Assembly (NCBI GenBank): GCA_965277695.1
Contig: CBDIDQ010000001.1
Coordinates: 248,001-312,000, forward strand
Source: JABSOG01 sp965277695
GTDB lineage: Bacteria > Pseudomonadota > Gammaproteobacteria > Enterobacterales > Alteromonadaceae
Reading direction: 5' to 3'
DNA: 64,000 nucleotides
Made by a program: the position numbers and the translations under genes. Below the pieces are notes generated by a model. That model did no database searches. It was not told where the DNA came from and saw nothing but the letters and a program-made list of their open reading frames with translations. Positions 17,585-26,568 of this stretch are shown piece after piece (position 1 is the first letter of the stretch; each line of letters opens with the position of its first letter).

Positions 17585-17710
17585 GTAGGGGATTTATCCC
17601 CGGGTTTTATTGATGTAAACAAGATGCGTGCATAAATGCACCGCCTACGAATTATTACCCGATATAAGTTCGTAGATAGGTGGTTCGACATTTCGAATTT
17701 ATCCCCGGGG
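17581..17710. repeat. REP cluster: inverted REP pair plus a third copy
   Basis: Three GTAG-type REPs: GTAG plus a GGGGATTTATCCCC hairpin at 17581-17604, an inverted copy ending CTAC at 17626-17648 (hairpin GTGCATAAATGCAC), and a third at 17672-17710 with GTAGATAGGTGG and ATTTATCCCCGGGG. The first and third share downstream sequence (TTGAT-TAAACA), so that segment was duplicated. Two REPs in inverted orientation make a REPIN-like unit. No RAYT gene is in the window. Confidence 0.75.
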
Positions 17711-17871
17711 TTAGTTGATTTAAACAGAATAATTAAAATGAAAAACGTCACTAAAGCAAAAACCATAATAATCGAAAAATCAGCCCAACCATAATAAAGC
17801 CATTGACTTTACATCAATTCAACTTAACATTGCTGACAATCGTAGCCAAAAAGCCCTACCTGAGAGCCTGG

Positions 17872-19182
17872 ATGAAAATAAAAGAACTGGTGTTAACCCA
17901 TTTCAGATGTTTTACGCATTTGCAGGTTACCTTTGAAAAAGACCTGACCGTCATCGTTGCCCCCAATGGTGCGGGAAAAACAGCAATTTTAGAGGGTTTA
18001 GCGGTAGCACTAGGTGCCTATTTAACCGCACTACCCCAAACTAGAGGTATTAACTTTAAAACGACTGATTTTGAGGTTTTTGACAATCAACAATCCGCTA
18101 AGCAGATGATGGTTAAGGCAACGACGTTTGACGAAATATCATGGGACAGAAAAAAAACCAGTCAATCTCTCGATACTCTCAATGATAAGGCATCCCCTAG
18201 CAATGGTGCTGCAACAGGTGAAAAACAACTGCGCAATTATGTCAGTCAGATGATACAGACAAATGACCCGGCGACTATTCGCTTTCCAGTTGTTGCCTAC
18301 TATTCGACTTCAAGATTCTCTGCCAATACATCCGCTCAAATTCCCTATACTCAACAGAAAGTTGAGTGGTTCGAAGGTTATAGAAATGCGTTAGATGTAA
18401 AAATAAACTTTAATCAGTTGGTGTTGCAAATGGCAAGTTTCGAAGATTTAAAACGAAGAGAGCGGGAACGGCTGCAAAGTTTTGACTATAACAGTATTGC
18501 ACTAATGGCGGTTAAACAGGTCCTTGGAATTATGCTGCCAGACATCACCAACCTAAGGACAAAAATTGACAAGCAAATCATCTTGATCGCCGACTTTAAC
18601 GATGGCAAAACCACTAAAACGCTTAACATCAGCCAATTAAGTGCTGGCTATCAAGCTTTGCTGGCAGTGGTGCTGGATATTACTTTCCGGCTGATCATAT
18701 TGAACCGAGAACATTCTGACTGCCTTGAAGGTGAAGGTATAGTGATGATCGATGAAATCGATTTACATTTGCATCCCAAATGGCAGCAACAATTTATCAG
18801 TAAGCTACAACAGGCTTTCATCAACATTCAGTTTATTGTCACAACTCATAGCCCACAAGTGCTATCAACAGTAAAGAAAAGCGCCATTCGTGTACTCGGA
18901 CATAACAGCAAGGGCGAAGATATCGCTTCAATGCCGCTAGCAAACTCCTACGGTGAGCCGAGTAATGACGTTTTACAAGCCATTATGGCCGTAGACCCGC
19001 AACCACCGGTGCCCGAAAAGGCAGATTTACAACGATTAACCGCATTAGTCGACCAAGGATATTATGCCAATACCGAAGCGCTAGACTTGCTTAACCAACT
19101 GAAACAACAGTTGAGTCCCCAGCACCCGCAAATAGCTCGTATTGAGCGCAGTATCAGAAGGCAAAAGGTTTTGCAGGGATGA
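17872..19182 (+). CDS. AAA (ABC-type) ATPase, PtuA-like
   Basis: This 436-residue protein is an SMC/ABC-type ATPase. Walker A PNGAGKTA is at about 31-38, signature QLSAGYQ near 253-259, Walker B GIVMIDEID near 288-296 and the switch His in TTHSPQ near 323-328, so ATP binding and hydrolysis should be intact. The insert between the half-sites is short and lacks a long coiled coil, as in PtuA of the Septu phage-defence system. I start at the ATG at 17872 (MKIKELVLTHFRCF), where homology of this family begins; the frame runs up to 17803. It overlaps the HNH gene by 4 bases (ATGA), the usual PtuA/PtuB arrangement. Confidence 0.85.
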   Translation: MKIKELVLTHFRCFTHLQVTFEKDLTVIVAPNGAGKTAILEGLAVALGAYLTALPQTRGINFKTTDFEVFDNQQSAKQMMVKATTFDEISWDRKKTSQSLDTLNDKASPSNGAATGEKQLRNYVSQMIQTNDPATIRFPVVAYYSTSRFSANTSAQIPYTQQKVEWFEGYRNALDVKINFNQLVLQMASFEDLKRRERERLQSFDYNSIALMAVKQVLGIMLPDITNLRTKIDKQIILIADFNDGKTTKTLNISQLSAGYQALLAVVLDITFRLIILNREHSDCLEGEGIVMIDEIDLHLHPKWQQQFISKLQQAFINIQFIVTTHSPQVLSTVKKSAIRVLGHNSKGEDIASMPLANSYGEPSNDVLQAIMAVDPQPPVPEKADLQRLTALVDQGYYANTEALDLLNQLKQQLSPQHPQIARIERSIRRQKVLQG

Positions 19183-19673
19183 GACAAATTAATAACAAAC
19201 ATGAATTAGTACAATTGACCCGAGTCAATGAAACCCCTCCACAGAGCTGGCAAGAAGCAATAAATCGCTGGCAACGATTTGGCCACAAATCACAGGTCAA
19301 TCAATATCTGCTGGATGAACAATACGGTCTATGCGCTTATTCTGAAATTCGCCCGGATATGGCAGGCATTGGCACTCATATTGAGCATGTCAAACCTAAA
19401 AGCCAGTTTCCCGAGCAGACCTTTGATCACAATAACCTAGTCACAAGTGCTTTAAACAGTAATTATTTACTGACTCGCCGAAGAAATTGGCTTGAAGAAA
19501 TCGACAGCCTGATTGAAGAACATATTGACAAAGATATGTCTTTGCCTGATTTAGCGGCGATCCATCTGGTACCAGTCAATAACAAAATCTATCCCTTTTT
19601 CACCTCAACGCGAGCCCGATTTGGTCAATTCGCCGAAGCCGTTCTAACCCAACATGCACCAGCATTATTATGA
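19179..19673 (+). CDS. HNH endonuclease, PtuB-like (TIGR02646-type), short
   Basis: The 164-residue protein carries an HNH core: LCAYSEI at 51-57, HIEHVKPKSQFPE at 67-79 and FDHNNLVTS at 82-90. Relatives of the TIGR02646/PtuB group usually run longer and have paired Cys (CAYCE and C..C) for structural zinc. Here Ser replaces the second Cys of the first pair, and no Cys follows DHNNL. The catalytic His residues are kept. It is translationally coupled to the ATPase. It is probably the nuclease arm of a Septu-like system; the missing Cys may mean a divergent subtype or loss of function. Confidence 0.82.
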   Translation: MRQINNKHELVQLTRVNETPPQSWQEAINRWQRFGHKSQVNQYLLDEQYGLCAYSEIRPDMAGIGTHIEHVKPKSQFPEQTFDHNNLVTSALNSNYLLTRRRNWLEEIDSLIEEHIDKDMSLPDLAAIHLVPVNNKIYPFFTSTRARFGQFAEAVLTQHAPALL

Positions 19674-19706
19674 ACCCATGAATGCATCAATAACAAAGGC
19701 AATGAT

Positions 19707-20174
19707 ATGAACAACATAACAATCAGAACCGCCACACCGGCAGACTTGCCCACCCTGTTAACTTTTGAACAAGGGGTTATCGAAGCTGAACGCCCTTATG
19801 ACTGCACCTTAAAAGAGAAAGTCACTTATTACGATATCAGCGAATTAATCAGCCAAGACCACGTACAGCTTTTAGTGGCTGAATGTGACGGTCAGCTTAT
19901 CGCTTCAGGTTACGCCAAAATTCTCGACGCTAAACCCCATCGAAAACACAGCCAATACGCCTATCTTGGATTTATGTATGTTGACCCTGAACATCGCGGT
20001 AAAGGGCTTAACAAATTGATTGTTGACGGATTGATGGACTGGAGCCAAAGCCGGGGAATTGATGAAGTTCGATTAGATGTTTACGACGGCAACGGGGCTG
20101 CGGTCAGGGCTTATGAAAAAGCCGGATTCAGTAAACATATGGTAGAGATGCGAATGAGCATTAAGAACAGCTAA
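19707..20174 (+). CDS. GNAT acetyltransferase
   Basis: The 155-residue protein has the GNAT fold: N-terminal strand ITIRTATPADLPTL, and acetyl-CoA motif A with GFMYVDPEHRGKGLNKLI (the R-G-K-G loop). DEVRLDVYDGNGAAVRAYEKAGF forms motif B. It should transfer acetyl from acetyl-CoA to an amine, substrate unknown. It follows the defence-like pair by 33 bp but is a common stand-alone type, so a functional link is not implied. Confidence 0.9.
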   Translation: MNNITIRTATPADLPTLLTFEQGVIEAERPYDCTLKEKVTYYDISELISQDHVQLLVAECDGQLIASGYAKILDAKPHRKHSQYAYLGFMYVDPEHRGKGLNKLIVDGLMDWSQSRGIDEVRLDVYDGNGAAVRAYEKAGFSKHMVEMRMSIKNS

Positions 20175-20179
20175 GAGTG

Positions 20180-20374
20180 CTACATAAAAAGCTTAGCAAA
20201 CGCGATACCAGCAGCAAAAACCGCCAACATCAAAGAAAACTCTAACCAACGATTTTTCTTTTTGGTGTGAACCATATCAGCCACCAGTTTATGTGATTCG
20301 ACCAGCAGCTTATGTAATTCGGCTTGTAATTTATCAGTGCTTGCCAATCTTTCTTTGAGTTCAGCATCAGTCAT
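20180..20374 (-). CDS. Small tail-anchored membrane protein
   Basis: The 64-residue product has a charged coiled-coil (KLQAELHKLLVESHKLVADM), a basic patch (KKKNR) and one C-terminal membrane helix (FSLMLAVFAAGIAFAKLF). The ATG at 20374 has AAGGTG six bases upstream; the frame extends to 20383 with no benefit. It looks like a single-pass inner-membrane protein with its N-terminus in the cytoplasm. It converges on the GNAT gene with a 5-bp gap. No family is recognised. Confidence 0.7.
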   Translation of the reverse strand: MTDAELKERLASTDKLQAELHKLLVESHKLVADMVHTKKKNRWLEFSLMLAVFAAGIAFAKLFM

Positions 20375-20553
20375 GATAATCACCTTATGTTTGTGCTAAA
20401 TTGTCAGTTGAACAGCTTCATTTGAATGTAGCCATTAAATCATACAATAAACAAACAATCAACACGAATATATACTGAACTATCTTCAATCTTATCATGG
20501 TTCTATTTTAGTAGGGGATAAATGTCACAAATAGCCACAGATTAACGCTTGAT

Positions 20554-21000
20554 CTAATGGCTATGGTAAATGGCCTTAATTGCTTTTTGCTCAGCCGCAA
20601 TCAACTGATTGTAGTACTTTGATAGGGCCTCAATGGCCTTATCTTTATCCTCAGCGGTACGATAGCGTTGGTCTTGCAACTGCTTGAATTCAGCGGCTAG
20701 TTTGGTTTTTAAACGGTTAATATTGCGTTCATGGTGGGCAATTTTTCTATCTTTGGTTTGTTGCTCAACATATTGCCCTACCGCATCCAGTTCTCGCTCG
20801 TGGACACTCTGTGGTTCTTTATTCGCAGGTGCGGGAACGACTTTAACATCAACAGCGGTGGCGGCTTTATCGCAGGGGGTTTGACTATAGATGGTGATAC
20901 CGTTTGAGTTTTCACATTTATAAATTTTGGCAGCAGCCACAGATAATGACGACAGTAACAAAACCACTGTCATCACAACCTCCAGCCTTAACCATTTCAT
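20554..21000 (-). CDS. DUF4124 domain protein
   Basis: The 148-residue protein is exported (signal peptide through SVAAA) and has the DUF4124 core AKIYKCENSNGITIYSQTPC, with two Cys likely to form a disulfide. A charged helical coiled-coil region follows (INRLKTKLAAEFKQLQDQR). It probably acts in the periplasm or envelope; the function is unknown. Its ATG overlaps the dcd stop by 4 bases, so the two are coupled. A 170-bp stretch downstream holds nothing I can name. Confidence 0.85.
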   Translation of the reverse strand: MKWLRLEVVMTVVLLLSSLSVAAAKIYKCENSNGITIYSQTPCDKAATAVDVKVVPAPANKEPQSVHERELDAVGQYVEQQTKDRKIAHHERNINRLKTKLAAEFKQLQDQRYRTAEDKDKAIEALSKYYNQLIAAEQKAIKAIYHSH

Positions 21001-21581
21001 TTATCTTCACTTATTTTGCTGGCGACGGCCCCTGACTGATCGCGATATTTCGCGTCTTTTTTCAGATTATAAGGGTGTTCGGCGTAACCAGACATCAATT
21101 CGAAATTTAACGCACCAATTTTCATTTTCGGCCGTAATGCCAACGGCAATTTACCACTGTTAAAAAACTCCAGCACAATATTGCCAGACCAGCCGGGATC
21201 AATTCGATGCGCCGTAGCATGTACCATCAAACCCAATCGAGCCAATGAGGAACGGCCATCGAGCCAGCCAACGATATTGCCAGGCAGAGTGATAGATTCA
21301 TAAGTGATCGCCAACGCCAACTCACCCGGGTGAAGAAAGAATGGATCCCCATCGTCAATCCAAATTTCATCACTCATGATTGAGTTCATCGCTTCCTGAA
21401 CTTGTTCTTTTGGCCCACTCAAATCAATATAAGGCGCAACATGATCGTTAAATACCCTGAACTTATTGCCTAACCGAATATCCAGCGTGACGCCGGAGAT
21501 CATCTCTTTTTTTGGTGCTGGTTCAACGCCAATCAAACCTTCATCAATATACTTAACGATATCTGTATCACACAATCTCAT
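20997..21581 (-). CDS. dcd: dCTP deaminase
   Basis: It deaminates dCTP to dUTP, the main source of dTMP in this group. The family core GRSSLARLGLMVHATAHRI and DPGWSGNIVLEFFNSG with the catalytic Glu is present, and 194 residues is the usual length. The N-terminus MRLCDTDIVKYIDEG also matches. It sits 18 bp downstream of apbC and overlaps the DUF4124 gene. The apbC-dcd order is common in gammaproteobacteria. Confidence 0.97.
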   Translation of the reverse strand: MRLCDTDIVKYIDEGLIGVEPAPKKEMISGVTLDIRLGNKFRVFNDHVAPYIDLSGPKEQVQEAMNSIMSDEIWIDDGDPFFLHPGELALAITYESITLPGNIVGWLDGRSSLARLGLMVHATAHRIDPGWSGNIVLEFFNSGKLPLALRPKMKIGALNFELMSGYAEHPYNLKKDAKYRDQSGAVASKISEDK

Positions 21582-21599
21582 AACGTTTTAATCATCCAC

Positions 21600-22724
21600 T
21601 TAATCATCTACGAAGGAAATGTCAGGACCGCCTACAGCGGTATCACTTTGATTTAACTGGTATATATGTTGTGACACCCGCCGGGCAATGGTGCGATATA
21701 GTCCGGCCACCTGATTATCTAATGTCACCGTCGGGGTGCCTTTATCACAGTTTTCGCGATTGGCTTTTTCTAGCGGAATTTGCCCCAACAGCCCAGTGTC
21801 AAATTTAGCCGCCAATGCCTTCGCACCGTCCTGACCAAAGATATGGTCGATATGACCACACTCGCCACACTGGAAATAACTCATGTTTTCGATAATGCCC
21901 AACACCGGAATGTTCACCTTGTTAAACATGCCAACGCCTTTTTCGGCATCAGCCAGCGCAATGTTTTGTGGCGTAGTCACCACTACGGCACCTGTACAAG
22001 GGAATTTTTGTGAAATGGTCAATTGAATATCGCCAGTACCCGGTGGCATATCAACCACTAAATAATCGAGTTCACCCCAATTGGTCTCACCAATTAACTG
22101 AGACAAGGCAGAGCTTGCCATCGGTCCACGCCACACAGCGGCATCTTCCGGGGCAATCAAAAAACCAATAGAATTGACTTTAACGCCATAACCCACCAAC
22201 GGCTCCATAATTTTGCCGTCTTTGGACGAAGGTCGTTGTCCCTGCATTCCCAGCATTAACGGAATCGACGGACCATAAATATCCGCATCCAACAGGCCGA
22301 CTTTAGCGCCTTCCTGATTCAGCGCCAGCGCCAAATTAACCGCAGTGGTTGACTTGCCGACACCACCTTTACCAGAGGCAACTAAAATGATGTTTTTCAG
22401 CTGCTTGAAACAGCTCGCTTGCACCAGTTCACAACGGATGGTTACGTTAAACTGATAACCCTCTCCTTGTTGTTTAGCGTGCTGCTTAAAGTGCTGTTCA
22501 AAGTGGTTTTGTAGTTCAGTGGCCAAAGAGGCGGCGGCGTAGGGTAAAGTGAGGTTAACAGTAATGTTGTTACCTTGGGTATCGACGCTCAAATCAGTCG
22601 CATCAGTGCTCAGACTTGAGTCTTTAAAGGTGTGTAACAGGTCAGAAATTTGTTGCTGCTTTTGTTGCTGCTCTTGTTGCTGCATAGGAGTTTTATCGCT
22701 ATCTTTTGCTTGCTTTATAAGCAC
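21600..22724 (-). CDS. apbC: Iron-sulfur cluster carrier protein ApbC/Mrp
   Basis: This 374-residue P-loop ATPase carries [4Fe-4S] clusters to apoproteins. The deviant Walker A VASGKGGVGKSTTAVNLALA, the VDMPPGTGD motif and the bridging CxxC in FQCGECGH are present. A MIP18-like domain precedes the ATPase, and the N-terminus is Gln-rich (QQQEQQQKQQQ). The start used is a GTG at 22724; an ATG at 22685 lacks a ribosome site, so the start is uncertain. It is divergent from metG, an arrangement common in Enterobacteria and Shewanella. Confidence 0.93.
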   Translation of the reverse strand: MLIKQAKDSDKTPMQQQEQQQKQQQISDLLHTFKDSSLSTDATDLSVDTQGNNITVNLTLPYAAASLATELQNHFEQHFKQHAKQQGEGYQFNVTIRCELVQASCFKQLKNIILVASGKGGVGKSTTAVNLALALNQEGAKVGLLDADIYGPSIPLMLGMQGQRPSSKDGKIMEPLVGYGVKVNSIGFLIAPEDAAVWRGPMASSALSQLIGETNWGELDYLVVDMPPGTGDIQLTISQKFPCTGAVVVTTPQNIALADAEKGVGMFNKVNIPVLGIIENMSYFQCGECGHIDHIFGQDGAKALAAKFDTGLLGQIPLEKANRENCDKGTPTVTLDNQVAGLYRTIARRVSQHIYQLNQSDTAVGGPDISFVDD

Positions 22725-22931
22725 TCTTTATTAGTACTTGGCTGGAACCTGTAAAAATCGACTTTTTGCGACTCTTTTTCGACTTTTTGTCAAATAGGCA
22801 GGTGAAATAATGAGGCGAATTATGTAACATCCCTTAGCTTATCTCCAGCTTTTTCTACTGACTCAATTTAACTCTCAATAAATACAGCATAAACAGTCAG
22901 GCAATAAACTTTTAACGGGATCTATGTAACC

Positions 22932-24965
22932 ATGACACAACGTAAATTACTCGTCACCAGCGCCTTACCCTACGCCAATGGTTCAATCCATTTAGGCCAC
23001 TTGCTGGAACATATTCAAACCGACATCTGGACCCGCTTTCACCGCTCTATCGGTAATGAAGTTTACAGTGTTTGTGCCGACGACACCCATGGTACCCCGG
23101 TAATGTTAAAGGCCCAAGAATTGGGCATCACCCCAGAACAAATGGTCGAGCAAAGCGGCAAAGAACATCAGCAAGATTTTGTCGATTTTGCGGTTAACTA
23201 CGATAACTATTATTCGACCCATTCCGCAGAAAACCAAGCCTATGCCAGCTTGATTTACACCCGTCTGAACGACGCCGGTTACATCAAAAAACGCACCATT
23301 TCACAATTGTACGATCCAGAAAAACAAATGTTCTTGCCTGACCGTTTCATCAAAGGCACCTGCCCTAAATGTAAAGCAGAAGACCAAAACGGCGACAGCT
23401 GTGACGTTTGTAGCGCCACGTACGCTACCACCGAAGTGATCAACCCACGTTCGGTTGTCTCTGGTGCAACTCCGGTATTAAAAGATTCAGAACATTTCTT
23501 CTTTGACTTGCCCGCTTTTGAAGGCATGTTAAAAACCTATCTGCGCAGTGGTTCAGTGCAAGAAGAAGTCGCCAACAAACTGGAAGAGTGGTTTGAGCAA
23601 GGTTTGCAACAGTGGGATATCAGCCGTGATGCGCCTTATTTTGGCTTTGAAATTCCTGATCAACCGGGTAAATACTTCTACGTTTGGCTTGATGCGCCTA
23701 TCGGTTACATGGCCAGCTTCAAAAACCTTTGCGACAAGCAAGGCATTGATTTTGATGAATTTTGGCAAGCCGATTCCAGCGCTGAGTTATATCACTTTAT
23801 CGGTAAAGACATCACTTATTTCCATTGTCTATTCTGGCCTGCGATGCTTGAAGGCGCTGATTTCAGAAAACCGAGCAACGTCTTTGTTCACGGTTTTGTC
23901 ACCGTCAATGGCGCAAAAATGTCCAAATCCAAAGGCACTTTCATCAAAGCGAGAACCTATCTTGACCATCTTAATCCAGAATACTTACGTTATTACTACG
24001 CCGCCAAATTAGGCAGTGGTGTTACTGATATCGATTTGAGTTTTGAAGATTTCACCAACCGAGTCAATTCAGACTTGGTTGGCAAAGTGGTCAACATCGC
24101 CAGCCGCTGTGCTAGCTTCATTAGCAAAAAATTCGATGGCAAACTCTCAGCCAACGTTACCAACCAAGCGCTAGCTGACGAATTTATGGCTGCCAGTCCA
24201 CAAATTGCCGCTGATTTTGAAGCCAGAGAATACAACAAAGCCATTCGCCAAATCATGGCTTTAGCCGACAAAGCCAACCAGTACATTGATGCGCAAGCCC
24301 CTTGGGTTACCATCAAAGACCCAGAGCAACAAACCGCTACTCATGAAATCTGCTCATTGGGCATCAACCTGTTCCGCATCCTGATGGTGTATTTGCAACC
24401 AGTATTGCCCGTAATGGCGCAACACGCCGAAGCATTTGTTAATGACACTTTCAACTGGAAAAGTGCGCAAACCTTGCTGACCGACCATGCCATCAACAAG
24501 TTCAAGCCGTTGATACAACGAGTTGACCCAGCAAAAATCGAAGCCATGGTTGAAGCGTCAAAAGAGAACTTAAAACCAAGCGGTCAAGTGACAGCGACAG
24601 AAACCGCCAGCAATCAACTGGCAGACGACCCGATTTCACCAGAAATCACTTTCGACGATTTTGCCAAAGTCGATTTACGTATCGTACGTATCGCCAAAGC
24701 CGAACATGTTGATGGTGCGAAGAAATTACTACGTCTTGAATTAGACCTAGGCGGCGAGCAACGTCAAGTCTTCGCGGGGATCAAATCAGCCTATCAGCCA
24801 GAAGATTTGGCAGGTAAATTAACCGTGATGGTTGCCAACCTAGCGCCACGAAAAATGCGCTTTGGCATGTCAGAAGGCATGGTATTAGCCGCAGGTCCTG
24901 GCGGTAAAGATTTGTTTGTGTTGAATCCAGATGACGGTGCTTTGCCTGGGATGCGGGTGAAATAA
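22932..24965 (+). CDS. metG: Methionine-tRNA ligase
   Basis: It charges tRNA-Met and initiator tRNA. The class I motifs are ALPYANGSIHLGHLLEHIQ (HIGH) and KMSKSKG. A zinc knuckle has four Cys (CPKC and CDVC), and the C-terminal tRNA-binding domain begins near FDDFAKVDLRIVRIAKAEH. The length of 677 residues fits the long form. The 207-bp upstream gap with apbC holds three imperfect CGACTTTTTG repeats at about 22759-22789 but no promoter I would stand on. Confidence 0.97.
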   Translation: MTQRKLLVTSALPYANGSIHLGHLLEHIQTDIWTRFHRSIGNEVYSVCADDTHGTPVMLKAQELGITPEQMVEQSGKEHQQDFVDFAVNYDNYYSTHSAENQAYASLIYTRLNDAGYIKKRTISQLYDPEKQMFLPDRFIKGTCPKCKAEDQNGDSCDVCSATYATTEVINPRSVVSGATPVLKDSEHFFFDLPAFEGMLKTYLRSGSVQEEVANKLEEWFEQGLQQWDISRDAPYFGFEIPDQPGKYFYVWLDAPIGYMASFKNLCDKQGIDFDEFWQADSSAELYHFIGKDITYFHCLFWPAMLEGADFRKPSNVFVHGFVTVNGAKMSKSKGTFIKARTYLDHLNPEYLRYYYAAKLGSGVTDIDLSFEDFTNRVNSDLVGKVVNIASRCASFISKKFDGKLSANVTNQALADEFMAASPQIAADFEAREYNKAIRQIMALADKANQYIDAQAPWVTIKDPEQQTATHEICSLGINLFRILMVYLQPVLPVMAQHAEAFVNDTFNWKSAQTLLTDHAINKFKPLIQRVDPAKIEAMVEASKENLKPSGQVTATETASNQLADDPISPEITFDDFAKVDLRIVRIAKAEHVDGAKKLLRLELDLGGEQRQVFAGIKSAYQPEDLAGKLTVMVANLAPRKMRFGMSEGMVLAAGPGGKDLFVLNPDDGALPGMRVK

Positions 24966-24984
24966 AGAACCATTACAATTTATT

Positions 24985-25012
24985 GATGGGTTCCGTCGAG
25001 GCGAAACCCATC
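24985..25012. repeat. GATGGGTT hairpin between convergent genes
   Basis: GATGGGTT at 24985-24992 pairs with AACCCATC at 25005-25012. The loop and flank CGAGGCGAAACCCATC match the hairpin inside the 49412-49543 element, so this is a dispersed repeat that may also terminate metG and the opposing methyltransferase. Confidence 0.6.
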
Positions 25013-25025
25013 ATAATCTAACAAT

Positions 25026-25646
25026 TTACGTTTGCTTATGACTAACCACCGCCAACCAAGGCCGCTGTTCCAGCGGCAGGTTATCCGGTCGATAATAATG
25101 ATCAAGTACAGTAAAACCCGCCGCTGTTAAATAATCCTGCGCCGCATCAAACTCAATAAAATAACCATAACGATCACCTGACCAACCTTCGCCGCTACCT
25201 CTGGGATTTGAAGTAAACAAAATCCCGCCGGGACGCAATGCTTGGCACAGTTGCGACAACACTCCGGGCAATGCTTGACTGGGTACATGAAACAATGACG
25301 CATTGGCAAAAATGCCGTCAAAGCTTTCAGCGGGCAATGACAAATTTAAAAATTGTTGATGAAGAATCTCACAACCGCTATGTTCGCGAGCCATCTGACA
25401 AAACGCTTCACTGCCGTCCAATCCCACCACACGATGGCCCAAACTTTTAAAGTAACTGACATCCCGGCCCGGTCCGCAGCCAAAATCGAGGATATCTAGC
25501 ACCTTGCCCGCTTCAAACGGGGCTAAAAACGCCTGGGTGTTTTGTCTGACATCATGATCTTTGGTGCCCTGCCAAAAACTGGCGGCATTATTGTCATAAT
25601 GGCTGATGGTGACTGTTTCGATGTCATCCAGTTGGGTTTGTTTCAT
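25026..25646 (-). CDS. Class I SAM-dependent methyltransferase
   Basis: The 206-residue protein has the SAM-binding glycine motif ILDFGCGPGRDVSYFKSLG, the acidic loop RVVGLDGSEAF, motif IV FANASLFHVP and a Rossmann-like tail. The substrate is unknown. The start at 25646 is preceded by a GGATC-like ribosome site. It is convergent with metG. Confidence 0.9.
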   Translation of the reverse strand: MKQTQLDDIETVTISHYDNNAASFWQGTKDHDVRQNTQAFLAPFEAGKVLDILDFGCGPGRDVSYFKSLGHRVVGLDGSEAFCQMAREHSGCEILHQQFLNLSLPAESFDGIFANASLFHVPSQALPGVLSQLCQALRPGGILFTSNPRGSGEGWSGDRYGYFIEFDAAQDYLTAAGFTVLDHYYRPDNLPLEQRPWLAVVSHKQT

Positions 25647-25776
25647 GGTGATCCTTTAGTAAGGCTAAATGCGGATATCATAATATCAGTAATAATGCGG
25701 TAGCAATAAATTTTCTGCCATAAAAACAAGCAGTAAGCTAGTATTAAAGCTCCTAACCCTATTGTTATTTGAAGTA

Positions 25777-26562
25777 ATGAAATCAGTTAATGCTTTATTA
25801 TGTTTATTATTAGTCACCTGCTTGCCACTATCGGCTTGCGAATTAGTCGTACGTTTTGGCCATTATCCACCACAATCTTCGCTCGATGAAAACCAACAAT
25901 GGCAAGGCATGACAGTAGAACAAACCAAAGCCCTACTCAAACAGGCCGATTGTCGCTATAAATTTGTTGAAACACCCTGGGCACGGGCGCTGGATATGCT
26001 GGCCAAAGGTCAGATTGACATGATGTCTAGTGTCACCATCACCCCGGAACGACAACAATTTGCTCATTTTATTGGCCCGCAGCGCCAAGAACACATGGTG
26101 CTAACCTCTTTGGCTTCCTCGCCCATCACCCTAGAAAAACTCTACCAGCTAAAAACCCGAGGTAAACCCATTGCCATTTTACAAGGCGCTTTTTATGGTG
26201 ATAAATTCAGTCAATTAGTGGCACGAGACCAACAAACCCATGGAAAAAACAAAGAAAAAGGACCTTCTCACTTTCTCAGACTACCCAATAACCGCGTCAA
26301 ACTGTCATTGCTACAAAAAGGCCGAGTCAGCGCCATTGTCGAAGAAAAATCCCATGTACTCTACCAGTTAAGAAATAACCCGACACTGAGTAATGTGGCC
26401 ATTTATCCGGTCACCATCTATACCAACCCAGTGCATATCGCCCTAAGTAAAACCTCAATTGATGCCGCCTTACTGGCCAGACTCCAACAGGCATTTGCCA
26501 CCCTTAAAGCCAATCAAACCTTCGGCAATATCCACCACAAATTTGCCGGTTATGACAATTAA
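25777..26562 (+). CDS. Family 3 solute-binding protein (periplasmic)
   Basis: The 261-residue protein has a signal peptide (MKSVNALLCLLLVTCLPLSA) and a bi-lobed SBP_bac_3 domain: WQGMTVEQTKALLKQADC, ETPWARALDMLAKGQIDMM and VTITPERQQFAHFIGP. No permease or ATPase neighbours it, so it may be a sensory or orphan binding protein, as is common in Shewanella and Alteromonas. I use the ATG at 25777; the longer frame begins with TTG at 25762. The ligand, likely an amino acid or small organic acid, is unknown. Confidence 0.85.
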   Translation: MKSVNALLCLLLVTCLPLSACELVVRFGHYPPQSSLDENQQWQGMTVEQTKALLKQADCRYKFVETPWARALDMLAKGQIDMMSSVTITPERQQFAHFIGPQRQEHMVLTSLASSPITLEKLYQLKTRGKPIAILQGAFYGDKFSQLVARDQQTHGKNKEKGPSHFLRLPNNRVKLSLLQKGRVSAIVEEKSHVLYQLRNNPTLSNVAIYPVTIYTNPVHIALSKTSIDAALLARLQQAFATLKANQTFGNIHHKFAGYDN

Positions 26563-26568
26563 CCCACA

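Noticed and set aside
17872..19673. Retron (Ec78-type) with ATPase and HNH
   Set aside because: No reverse transcriptase or msr/msd-like RNA was seen on either side; Septu-like fits better.
22759..22789. Three CGACTTTTTG-like repeats before metG as a regulatory site
   Set aside because: They are imperfect and short, and no matching element or leader fold was seen; kept only as a remark.
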